Source: a virus. Taken from it: 31,541 nt of DNA. The first letter of the stretch is position 1, and the number at the start of each line of letters is the position of its first letter. Made by a program: the position numbers and the translations under genes. Below, piece by piece: positions 12,489 through 19,231 of this stretch. The DNA is taken from the IMG/VR virus record IMGVR_UViG_3300009418_000070, positions 1-31,541 of that record, one strand, 5' to 3'. The notes under the pieces are model-generated. The model made no database searches. It saw nothing but the letters and a program-made list of their open reading frames with translations, and had not been told where the DNA came from.

Positions 12489-12716
12489 ATGAATTGTGTA
12501 ATATGTAAAAAACCAATCCTCCCAGACCGTGACGATAAGGGAAAAATCTACTGGACCCAAGGAAACAATTCCCTGCCCGTTCAAGAGGGAAGGTGCTGCA
12601 ATGCCTGCAATTTTACAAAGGTTATTCCAGCTAGGATAAACAGAATCGGGAAATTGAAAAAGGAACTGGATTCAAGAAAAATTGAGAATCATAAGGAGGC
12701 ACAAAATGAAGCTTGA
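12489..12716 (+). CDS. Zinc-ribbon small protein
   Basis: A 75-residue protein with two cysteine knuckles, C-x2-C at residues 3-6 (MNCVICKKPILP) and CCNAC at about 36-40, forming a probable zinc ribbon of a type common in small phage proteins. A helical, charged C-terminus includes RIGKLKKELDSRK. The DNA coding for that piece (12640-12682) is almost identical to the start of the gene at 18863, which is evidence of a duplication. It is the second gene of the operon, followed with overlap by the next one. Confidence 0.75.
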   Translation: MNCVICKKPILPDRDDKGKIYWTQGNNSLPVQEGRCCNACNFTKVIPARINRIGKLKKELDSRKIENHKEAQNEA

Positions 12717-12951
12717 AGTAGTGAGCGGTGTTCCTATTCCAGAAACGAAAGGAAAGCCTAGAAAATATCCGCTCGATCTGGATGAGCTTGGATCAGGTGA
12801 CCATGTACTGGTTCCTATTCCGAAGAATCAGATCGGACAGGAAGTGAAAATTATAAGAAATTTTGTACTGAGATACACGCACAAAAATCCTTCTAAAAAA
12901 TTCACCATCAGGCAGCTTCCAGAAGGTGTGGGGATTTGGAGAATAAAATAA
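12706..12951 (+). CDS. Hypothetical phage protein
   Basis: An 81-residue protein (MKLEVVSGVPIPETKGKPRK, YPLDLDELGSGDHVLVPIPK, FTIRQLPEGVGIWRIK). The pattern, with a basic loop after VSGVPIP and a repeated IP/VP motif, occurs in small phage proteins of unknown role; I do not assign a function. I chose the ATG at 12706, which follows AAGGAGG, over an upstream in-frame start at 12682. It overlaps the previous gene by 11 bases. Confidence 0.75.
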   Translation: MKLEVVSGVPIPETKGKPRKYPLDLDELGSGDHVLVPIPKNQIGQEVKIIRNFVLRYTHKNPSKKFTIRQLPEGVGIWRIK

Positions 12952-12952
12952 A

Positions 12953-14491
12953 GTGAAAAATTACCGCCCTTGGAGGTGGGTCAAACCCAATTCACACCGC
13001 AGTTCTCTGGCTAAGACAGTAAAAAAATCAGCTAAACACGAACCAGAATTGTGGCATCCAGTTTCGCGCAGTCATGCAAACCTAGACCCGTGGAACTTGA
13101 TGTGCTTTCTGGTTGAGCAAATTTCGTGCGCCCATCAGACTGGAGCAAACAAGTGGAACACGGGCGAGGTAGTGCAGGGACTGTCAGATGCTGACACCAC
13201 ATCCTCAAGCAGAATTGCTTTGCTTGGAAGTGGGGACAATCGGTCTAAGGTGGCAAAACTGGACGACACCAATAATATACCCATCAGTCTGGAGGATATT
13301 AATAAAACAAGTTCTGGTTATAGTGATTTTTTCTCTGATACTGAAATTGACAATCAAAAAATAAAACTGCAAATCGAAAACCATTACTTGAACTCAACCC
13401 CCAAAAATATAATATTTCCTGAGTCCGCAGAACTGCTCCACAGCATCATGGATGCCGACTACCAAACTGACGGATTCAAGCTTTTGAATGACACTCCAAG
13501 CTTTCTTCTGATGATACCCAATGATTTTATGCGTGACGGCAAACCCATGAACAGTTTACTTTTTTCTTATTCCTCAAGATCGGAAACGGTTTTTCGATGG
13601 TATTGCCATTTGATAAACCTCCTAGGTTGCGTGAGAGGAGACAACGAACTAATTCCTTGGAATTCTGGAAGGATGGGAGTCCAGTATCAGGTGGAAGGAG
13701 GGGCAATTACGATAACCGACAAAGAACTTCATTCACTGGGGTTATCTGGAGAAGAAGAAGAAAAAGTAGAATGGATTACTCAGAAAGAGGCACTTGGAAG
13801 ATATTATCAACTGCATCTTAATTTGCAGGAAAAAATTATGAGAGGACATCCTGACCTTAAATTATCGCCAAAGGACGACATCAAAAACAACGACAAAAGA
13901 GTGTCAATTGTTTTTGATGGCAACGAATCTACTGGTGCAATTTCCGTGTCTCCTGACCAGTTACAAAAAACTGCTAATTACGGGCGCGGAGACAAGGAAA
14001 TCGATGATGAAGTTATGAATTTAATTCTGGAAGGTCAGGGCAACGCGAGCAAAGAGATGTTCCTAGGTGACAAAAGCCCAGTAGAAGAACTCTGTGAAAT
14101 AACCAGACTGGTTACATCCGTTTTAGTGTACATCCAAGCCTTGGGAGACGAAGTTCTGATCGAGGGAGTGCCTCTCAAAAAGAGGAACGGGCATGGCGGA
14201 ATACCGATGTCACTTCGGGAAATGCCGAGCAAAAAGAAAAGTAGACCAGTAATATTTAATTTGAAAGGACCCAAGCGGTCGTTCACATCCAGAGCAGGCG
14301 GATACAGGCGTTTTCATTTCAGAACACTTACCCACGAAAAATACTATCAGGGAGAACACGCACGAAAACCAAGGGGCAGTCGGGTTGTATTTGTTCGGGA
14401 TGCTTGGATAAAGGGAATGAAGCCCCATGTACTGACAGATGGAAAAGACATCGATAACAAAGTGATCAGGAGAGAAAACTATGACCATTGA
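12953..14491 (+). CDS. Large hypothetical phage protein
   Basis: A 512-residue protein of unknown function starting at GTG (12953) with a weak, distant GGAG site; an internal start is possible. The N-terminus is basic. The central part has globular, tryptophan-containing stretches, and an acidic region lies around 215-260. The C-terminal section YRRFHFRTLTHEKYYQGEHA followed by RKPRGSRVVFVRDAW is a pattern I associate with phage hypothetical proteins located in recombination operons. No catalytic motif is visible. It precedes a coiled-coil protein and the RecB-like nuclease, with an 11-base overlap. Confidence 0.75.
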   Translation: MKNYRPWRWVKPNSHRSSLAKTVKKSAKHEPELWHPVSRSHANLDPWNLMCFLVEQISCAHQTGANKWNTGEVVQGLSDADTTSSSRIALLGSGDNRSKVAKLDDTNNIPISLEDINKTSSGYSDFFSDTEIDNQKIKLQIENHYLNSTPKNIIFPESAELLHSIMDADYQTDGFKLLNDTPSFLLMIPNDFMRDGKPMNSLLFSYSSRSETVFRWYCHLINLLGCVRGDNELIPWNSGRMGVQYQVEGGAITITDKELHSLGLSGEEEEKVEWITQKEALGRYYQLHLNLQEKIMRGHPDLKLSPKDDIKNNDKRVSIVFDGNESTGAISVSPDQLQKTANYGRGDKEIDDEVMNLILEGQGNASKEMFLGDKSPVEELCEITRLVTSVLVYIQALGDEVLIEGVPLKKRNGHGGIPMSLREMPSKKKSRPVIFNLKGPKRSFTSRAGGYRRFHFRTLTHEKYYQGEHARKPRGSRVVFVRDAWIKGMKPHVLTDGKDIDNKVIRRENYDH

Positions 14492-14714
14492 AGACAACTC
14501 TGATGCTTGGCATCAGGTCAACAACGAAGAGAGGCAACAAGCTGATCTTGATAAGCAAGTGGAAGCACTTAAAAAAAAGTATGCAGCAGAAAGAAAAAAA
14601 CGGATTGAGGAAGAGAGAAAGATGGAATCATTGAAATCAGAAAATAAAAAGTTAAAAAAAGACCTTGAAGAGTGGGATCAGGGTAAGTCAATTAAAAGGT
14701 TTTTACCCGAATGA
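14481..14714 (+). CDS. Small coiled-coil protein
   Basis: A 77-residue, highly charged protein. Residues 18-68 form a near-continuous coiled coil (QQADLDKQVEALKKKYAAER, then EEERKMESLKSENKKLKK). It overlaps the previous gene by 11 bases and the nuclease gene by 4 (ATGA), so it is tightly coupled. It may be a scaffold or a partner of the nuclease; no family is recognised. Confidence 0.75.
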   Translation: MTIEDNSDAWHQVNNEERQQADLDKQVEALKKKYAAERKKRIEEERKMESLKSENKKLKKDLEEWDQGKSIKRFLPE

Positions 14715-15661
14715 AGTTTACGAATAAATTTAACGTGCCTAGCGAGATTATCCGCGCTTATCACAATGACAAGTACAGCAAGGGGGATAGTGATTTTTCC
14801 ATCACTGGGCTTATCACCCCACCACAGCAGCGAGTCCTCAAGGAAATGTACAGGCCAGAGATTACAATTGATTATTCAGACGAAATCTGGAAACTACTCG
14901 GCAGTGGCATTCATGCTGTAATAGAAAGAGCCAACGAAAACTACACGGACAACCTCACTGAGCAGAGGTTCACTGTGGATATTCTTGGAAAGAAGGTAAG
15001 TGGACAGATTGACAATCTCAACGTACCCGAAAAGAAACTTGAAGACTGGAAGGTAACCAGTTCCTATACCGTCAAGAACGCAATCAAGAACGGTATTAAA
15101 AGTGAATGGGTCTCCCAACTCAATTGCTATAAGTATCTCTACGAGAAATCCACAGGAAAGAAAATAGACCAGTTAAATATTATTTGTTTGTGCAGGGACT
15201 GGAATCGTTGGGAATTTGAACGAAGCGGATCGCCCTATCCTGAGTGTCCCATTGCAACCTTGCCAGTTGAAATTTGGGAAACAGAGAAAACTGAGAAGTT
15301 CCTTACTGACAGGGTTGCACTTCACAAAGAAACCGACATCGCAGTGGAAATGGGAATAAGGGTAATGCCAGTCTGTACTGACGAAGAACGCTGGATGAAG
15401 CCAGACGAGTTCCGCGTCACAAAGAAAGGACGGAAGAGCGCAATGCGAAGATTGCCGTCCGAAGAAGAAGCGAATGAATGGATAAAGAAAAACGTACCAG
15501 AAAAAATTCATAAAGATATCAGCATAGTTTTTATCAAGGGAGAAGCCACACGCTGCAAGGCTTACTGCCCTGTTTCTAATTTTTGCAGCCAGTATCAGGA
15601 GGAAGTTAAAAACTCCGAAGGAGGGGAACAATGGACGAAGAATTCGAAGGATGCTACATAG
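14711..15661 (+). CDS. PD-(D/E)XK exonuclease, RecB/Cas4-like
   Basis: A 316-residue nuclease of the RecB-like PD-(D/E)XK superfamily, expected to resect DNA ends for recombination or host DNA breakdown. The core shows H68 (SGIHAVIERA), D101 (SGQIDNLN), then EDWKVTSS with D112 and K114, and the helix motif QLNCYKYL (136-143). A C-terminal cluster, C222 with C282, C286 and C292 (CKAYCPVSNFC), may bind an iron-sulfur cluster, as in Cas4/AddB-type nucleases. It is encoded next to a putative annealing protein and an SSB-like protein, the expected partners in a phage recombination pathway. The ATG overlaps the preceding stop codon (ATGA). Confidence 0.85.
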   Translation: MKFTNKFNVPSEIIRAYHNDKYSKGDSDFSITGLITPPQQRVLKEMYRPEITIDYSDEIWKLLGSGIHAVIERANENYTDNLTEQRFTVDILGKKVSGQIDNLNVPEKKLEDWKVTSSYTVKNAIKNGIKSEWVSQLNCYKYLYEKSTGKKIDQLNIICLCRDWNRWEFERSGSPYPECPIATLPVEIWETEKTEKFLTDRVALHKETDIAVEMGIRVMPVCTDEERWMKPDEFRVTKKGRKSAMRRLPSEEEANEWIKKNVPEKIHKDISIVFIKGEATRCKAYCPVSNFCSQYQEEVKNSEGGEQWTKNSKDAT

Positions 15662-15852
15662 CCGTCATAAAATACGGAGACCCTAATTCACACCTTGCTT
15701 TAACGTGTGGATTCGGGCCTTTCAAAGACGATGAAGATGCGAAGGGTTGGGTCTCGCGAGCCTATCGTGGAGCCAACGTGATCTCGGAAATAGTAATTAT
15801 TAATGAGCCATTTGAAATGAAACCAGTTCTGGTTGAGGAGGAAGATTCGTGA
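15631..15852 (+). CDS. Small hypothetical protein
   Basis: A 73-residue acidic protein (MDEEFEGCYIAVIKYGDPNS, FGPFKDDEDAKGWVSRAYRG) with an alternating pattern suggesting an alpha/beta fold. No family is recognised. It overlaps the nuclease gene by 31 bases and the next gene by 4, with GGAGGGG before the ATG, so it is translated within the recombination operon. Confidence 0.72.
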   Translation: MDEEFEGCYIAVIKYGDPNSHLALTCGFGPFKDDEDAKGWVSRAYRGANVISEIVIINEPFEMKPVLVEEEDS

Positions 15853-16706
15853 GCAAAGAAACAAAACCGACAACTTTGGTTGAAACCCTACTGAAGAAGA
15901 TAGACGACCCGCTGAAAGACGCAGTGAAGAATATGTCCACCCTGAGCGATGATGACAAAGTTAACATCAGAGGAAAATATTACGCTGAGGTCCATGTTCG
16001 TGTGCAGGCTTTTCGTGAAGCTTATGGAGAAAGAGGAAAAATAATTTCAACCATCCATCAAGCGGACGAAACAAAAGTTATGACGGAAACGGTAATCAGC
16101 GTCTTTGTGGATGGCTCGTGGCGACAACTTGCTAACGATTTTGCTGAAGAGTTCCGTGGCGCTGGCATGGTTAATAAGACCAGTGCGGTTGAAAACTGCT
16201 TGACAAGTTCGATTGGCCGGTCACTCGCAGCTTGCGGCCTAAGCGGTGGAAGTTATGCAAGCTTTGAGGAAGTGGACCACGCTATCAACGAGAAAGCAGA
16301 AGCACCAAATCCAGAACCATCGAAAAAGAAGAAACCGAAGAAGGCTGAAAAGAAAACTGACCAGTCAGATTTCAAAAAAGAAATTCTGGTCACAGAGGTT
16401 TCCGACAGCCACATCGTGGCTGGAGACGGGCAAGAACTGACCCAAGTCCTGACTAAAAACGGGAAGGTTTTTGATGAGGCTTGGGCTTCCAAATTTCTTG
16501 AGGACTACAATGAAATTTCAGATGCAATTCTTAGCGATGGCACTGATGATGAAGCTATGAAGAAATTTCGATCCCTGTACCGTGCAGAAAAGGACAACAT
16601 AGATATCATGGGCAAGCAGTTTCCAGAACTCAAGATTGAATTCGACAAGGCCCTAGAGAAAAATCTGAACAGATTTCCAGATGAAGTGAGGGGTACTTCC
16701 AAATGA
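15849..16706 (+). CDS. Putative single-strand annealing recombination protein
   Basis: A 285-residue protein starting at GTG. The N-terminal 140 residues match the layout of ERF/Sak-like annealing proteins (Rad52-type): KYYAEVHVRVQAFREAYGER, then TVISVFVDGSWRQLANDFAE, EEFRGAGMVNKTSAVENCLT and SSIGRSLAACGLSGGSYASF. The conserved pattern of EE-RG-..N-TSA-EN-..S-IGR-LA..G is what I recognise. A basic Lys-Pro-rich linker (about 158-175) and a helical acidic domain follow. In a phage it would coat and anneal single strands made by the exonuclease encoded upstream. The family name is a moderate inference; gene context supports it strongly. Confidence 0.72.
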   Translation: MSKETKPTTLVETLLKKIDDPLKDAVKNMSTLSDDDKVNIRGKYYAEVHVRVQAFREAYGERGKIISTIHQADETKVMTETVISVFVDGSWRQLANDFAEEFRGAGMVNKTSAVENCLTSSIGRSLAACGLSGGSYASFEEVDHAINEKAEAPNPEPSKKKKPKKAEKKTDQSDFKKEILVTEVSDSHIVAGDGQELTQVLTKNGKVFDEAWASKFLEDYNEISDAILSDGTDDEAMKKFRSLYRAEKDNIDIMGKQFPELKIEFDKALEKNLNRFPDEVRGTSK

Positions 16707-16834
16707 GTGCAAGAAAAAAGCATCTGCACGATATCAGCAAATTTTTCTATTCTTGTGAATTGGAGTATAGGGGATTTGGCTTTGATGTGTTAGAAGGAAG
16801 AAGTAGATACCGTGACGAATATGATAATGACTAA
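16703..16834 (+). CDS. Small hypothetical protein
   Basis: A 43-residue peptide (MSARKKHLHDISKFFYSCEL, EYRGFGFDVLEGRSRYRDEY) whose ATG overlaps the preceding stop codon by three bases (ATGA). It ends 11 bases before the next gene, whose ribosome site AGGAGG directly follows its stop codon. No family is recognised; coupling and the lack of any gap support it. Confidence 0.6.
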   Translation: MSARKKHLHDISKFFYSCELEYRGFGFDVLEGRSRYRDEYDND

Positions 16835-16845
16835 GGAGGAAAAAC

Positions 16846-17160
16846 ATGACGACAAATAGTAGACCACAGGCAGACGGGGCAGCATGGAAAAACAGTTTCA
16901 AAAAAGGTGCAAACCACCCTGATTGGACTGGAAAGATTGACCTTACTAGGGAGCTTCTCAAGGAGATTGTGACCGAAATCAATAGTGGGGATAAATCTCC
17001 AACAATTGAAATAAAAGTTGCAATGTGGGACAGGGTCTCTAACGAAAAGGGAACTGAGTTTAAATTTATAAGGGTTGATCTTCCGATGAAAAAACAAGAG
17101 AAGGCAGCTGAGGAACCCGTAGATATTTCTATGGAGGAAGGTGACGATGTCCCATTCTAA
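16846..17160 (+). CDS. SSB-like single-stranded DNA-binding protein
   Basis: A 104-residue protein. The centre reads as beta strands (PTIEIKVAMWDRVSNEKGTE, FKFIRVDLPMKK) consistent with a compact OB-like fold. The acidic tail ends in EEGDDVPF, very similar to the DDIPF tip by which bacterial SSB proteins recruit partner enzymes. It is shorter than typical SSB (about 150-180 residues), so it may be a divergent phage form. It has a strong AAGGAGG site and follows the nuclease and annealing genes. The assignment rests on the tail motif and context. Confidence 0.6.
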   Translation: MTTNSRPQADGAAWKNSFKKGANHPDWTGKIDLTRELLKEIVTEINSGDKSPTIEIKVAMWDRVSNEKGTEFKFIRVDLPMKKQEKAAEEPVDISMEEGDDVPF

Positions 17161-17362
17161 AGTTTCTAACATTCAAATTATCAAAGGCACAAATGCTTCG
17201 GACGAAACAGTCTCAAAAGCAATGACGATGCTTGGAAAAACAAATCCAGAAGATAAAGTGGAAGTCTCGGACTCAATAACTTGCGTTGGCATTCCAGAAG
17301 ATGGCCTTCTGGTTGTGTGGCCTGATCGCGATGCTATTCTGGTTCCGCAGAAAGAGGGATAA
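17147..17362 (+). CDS. Small hypothetical protein
   Basis: A 71-residue protein (MSHSKVSNIQIIKGTNASDE, VSKAMTMLGKTNPEDKVEVS, LLVVWPDRDAILVPQ). The pattern suggests an alpha/beta fold. No family is recognised. It overlaps the SSB-like gene by 14 bases, and GGAGGAAGG precedes the ATG at 17147; an in-frame GTG at 17141 is an alternative start. Confidence 0.7.
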   Translation: MSHSKVSNIQIIKGTNASDETVSKAMTMLGKTNPEDKVEVSDSITCVGIPEDGLLVVWPDRDAILVPQKEG

Positions 17363-17365
17363 TAA

Positions 17366-17701
17366 ATGGAAATCGAAGAAAGCTGGATGGATAAAATAAG
17401 AAACTTTTCTGCAGGCTTGCGTGAAGCAGAAGAGAGCGTCCACAGGTGGGATGCTGAGATAAAAAAAATCCTAGCCTTGAAAAAGACTGAGGCACTAGGT
17501 GATGGGTGCAAGACGAGTGCTTCCCAAGAACGGTATGCAGAGGTGCAACCTGAGGTCTATCAGGCAAGGATTAACTTTGCCAAAGCCAAAGGCCACCTCG
17601 CTGCTGTACGCTGTCAGTTAAAGGCTATCGAGATAGGGTTCGAAGAGTGGCGCACTAGGGTCGTCACCGCGAGAGAGGAACGCAAACGATATGGAGCTTA
17701 G
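17366..17701 (+). CDS. Hypothetical helical protein
   Basis: A 111-residue, mostly helical and strongly charged protein (IRNFSAGLREAEESVHRWDA, NFAKAKGHLAAVRCQLKAIE, WRTRVVTAREERKRYGA), with coiled-coil potential over most of its length. No family is recognised. It is the last gene before the terminator at 17762, so it ends the main recombination operon. Confidence 0.75.
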   Translation: MEIEESWMDKIRNFSAGLREAEESVHRWDAEIKKILALKKTEALGDGCKTSASQERYAEVQPEVYQARINFAKAKGHLAAVRCQLKAIEIGFEEWRTRVVTAREERKRYGA

Positions 17702-17761
17702 TAATTATTTCCACAATCAAAGCAGCTTGGCGTAACTCCAACAAGTTCCTTGGCTGCTTTA

Positions 17762-17815
17762 CCCCTCTACCAAACTTACAAGTAGGTGCACCGAGATTGG
17801 TAGGGGGGGTTTTTT
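17762..17815 (+). terminator. Terminator with long bulged stem
   Basis: CCCCTCTACCAA (17762-17773) pairs with TTGGTAGGGGGG (17797-17808), 12 bp, with an intervening 23-base insert containing GGTGCACC, followed by six T residues. A smaller stem, AAAGCAGC/GCTGCTTT, lies just upstream (17720-17760). It ends the recombination operon. Confidence 0.8.
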
Positions 17816-17902
17816 GTTTGGGTTAAGGATCAAAACCATCGTGTTAAAATTATTAATAGTTGGTTGTACCTTTTTTAGCACTTCTTTGGGTGCATATCAA
17901 CG

Positions 17903-17964
17903 CCCCTCTATCAATCATCTATTGAAATCACCAATAGGTATACAAGGTTGGTAGGGGGGTTTTT
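17903..17964 (+). terminator. Second, near-duplicate terminator or attenuator
   Basis: CCCCTCTATCAA (17903-17914) pairs with TTGGTAGGGGGG (17948-17959) and is followed by five T residues. The loop holds its own hairpin, CTATTG/CAATAG. The stem repeats the one at 17762 with one changed base. It overlaps the upstream, start-less part of the Mom-like frame, so it may be an attenuator of that gene rather than a plain terminator. Confidence 0.6.
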
Positions 17965-17980
17965 AACCGAACTACAGGAA

Positions 17981-18000
17981 AGCCCATCAAAGCCCATCAA
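17981..18000. repeat. Two tandem 10-bp repeats at the Mom-like gene start
   Basis: AGCCCATCAA occurs twice in tandem. A 10-bp unit changes the reading frame when copy number changes. A third copy would join the TTG-initiated frame at 17948 to the Mom-like frame. This may be a deletion slip, an assembly difference, or a phase-variation site. Confidence 0.5.
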
Positions 18001-18156
18001 AGAAAAATACGCGAGGAAAAGGCACTCAAACCTTCTGAAGATTTATTTGGAAGATGGTGGGAAAAGATTGATACAGACATCAGAAAGGCTGAGGTCAGAG
18101 AGATTAGCTACGGGCAGGCAAATGAAATTATAGAAAAATACGAATGGCTCGGATGT

Positions 18157-18711
18157 ATGCCAGCAATGGTAAAAGTTTGTTACGGAATTTTCTTTGAAAA
18201 TGTATGCGGTGGGGCGGTAGTTTTCAGCGATGAATATGCAGAAAATCTCGGAGTCTGGGATAAATACGATTTCACTGGAAAAATTATTTTGCTGTCCAGA
18301 GGAGCTTGCGTACATTGGGCGCACAAACATTCGGCAAGCAGATTGATTTCAAGGGCAATTAAATTATTACCAGTAAAATATAAAATCATCACGGCGACCA
18401 CCGATGAACTTGCTGGAGAAATTGGAACAATTTACCAAGCCTGTAATTTTAATTATGTCGGCGTGATGCGAAAGACTGACACCAGATTGGGCGTGTCGGT
18501 AAATGGAAAACTGTACGGTTCAAGATCAATCCGGCAAAAGATCGGCACTACAAAGAAAGAAGAGATTCTCGATATGTTTCCCAACGCAGAATTCATTGAG
18601 CAGAAATCCAAGTCCAGATACTTTTTTTTCAGAGGTACGAAGCAAGAGAAAAAATATCACAGGGCGCAGATAGAGAAACTCATTAAACCCTATCCGAAGA
18701 GGACGGCATGA
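18157..18711 (+). CDS. Mom-like DNA modification protein
   Basis: The frame from the first ATG gives 184 residues that fit the phage Mom family, GNAT-fold enzymes that modify adenines in phage DNA to resist host restriction. Typical pieces are VCYGIFFENVCGGAVVFSDE, ILLSRGACVHWAHKHSASRLI, ATTDELAGEIGTIYQACNFN and YVGVMRK. The homologous-looking frame continues upstream without a stop to 17938, including DLFGRWWEKID and EIIEKYEWLGC, but has no ATG, GTG or TTG. The true protein is therefore probably about 65 residues longer, starting at a rare codon or after a lost frame. The family match is from recognised motifs. Confidence 0.78.
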   Translation: MPAMVKVCYGIFFENVCGGAVVFSDEYAENLGVWDKYDFTGKIILLSRGACVHWAHKHSASRLISRAIKLLPVKYKIITATTDELAGEIGTIYQACNFNYVGVMRKTDTRLGVSVNGKLYGSRSIRQKIGTTKKEEILDMFPNAEFIEQKSKSRYFFFRGTKQEKKYHRAQIEKLIKPYPKRTA

Positions 18712-18824
18712 AATTGAAAGAATTTCATAAAGCAAGCCTTTCAAAAATTCTTTCACTCTACAAAATATATTTTTTGAGCTTTTTTGATGGCTGGCCGAAA
18801 GCCAAGAAAGCCTCGAAAAAATAA
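18708..18824 (+). CDS. Small hypothetical protein
   Basis: A 38-residue basic peptide (MKLKEFHKASLSKILSLYKI, YFLSFFDGWPKAKKASKK) whose ATG overlaps the Mom-like stop codon (ATGA). The central hydrophobic stretch could be a short amphipathic helix. No family is recognised. The coupling argues for translation, but a gene this short is uncertain. Confidence 0.5.
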   Translation: MKLKEFHKASLSKILSLYKIYFLSFFDGWPKAKKASKK

Positions 18825-18849
18825 ATATTTTACTGGTATTATTTTATTT
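18823..18849. repeat. AT-rich element, copy 6
   Basis: AAATATTTTAC, centre TG, GTATTATTTTATTT. It belongs to the same family as the intergenic elements at 1759-8160, although it is located 10 kb away. It sits 13 bases upstream of the start codon at 18863, similar to copy 1, which suggests a regulatory role at gene starts. Confidence 0.5.
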
Positions 18850-18862
18850 CGGGGGCAATCAC

Positions 18863-19231
18863 ATGGACAGAATCGGGAAATTAAAAAAGGAACTGGATTC
18901 CAGAAAAAAGGAATGGTGGGCTTGGCACAGGATGAACCCAGAGGTGTGGGAAAAATTTGAGGAATACACTCTGGAAGCTATCCATTCTGGCAACAGGAGA
19001 CACTACTCCCATTGGGCCATAGTAAACAGGATCAGGTGGAATCGGGAGATTGAGACGCAGGGAGGAGAGTTCAAGATATCCAATGACCATATAGCCTTCT
19101 ATGCAAGGCTATTCCATGCCAGACATCCAGATTATGATGGTTTCTTCAAGCTGAAACCGCTCAAGGAAGAGCGGGAAATGCTGCTTTTAAAGGCCCAAGG
19201 TTACAACGGGAATATCAGCCTTTTCGCGTAG
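18863..19231 (+). CDS. Hypothetical phage protein (W-rich, helical)
   Basis: A 122-residue protein with a basic start (RIGKLKKELDSRKKEWWAWH), a helical middle (PEVWEKFEEYTLEAIHSGNR, YSHWAIVNRIRWNREIE) and KISNDHIAFYARLFHARHPD. The pattern WAIVNRIRW..E..TQG.EFKISND.IA.YARLF is one I associate with small phage proteins of unknown role. The first 42 bases nearly repeat the end of the gene at 12489. The ATG follows the sixth AT-rich element. Its last 45 bases overlap the opposing giant gene. Confidence 0.75.
   Translation: MDRIGKLKKELDSRKKEWWAWHRMNPEVWEKFEEYTLEAIHSGNRRHYSHWAIVNRIRWNREIETQGGEFKISNDHIAFYARLFHARHPDYDGFFKLKPLKEEREMLLLKAQGYNGNISLFA

Noticed and set aside
17948-18133. A 61-codon frame from TTG at 17948
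   Set aside because: It is out of frame with the Mom-like sequence and turns into non-protein-like composition; it is mentioned only as a possible start for a frame-shifted gene.
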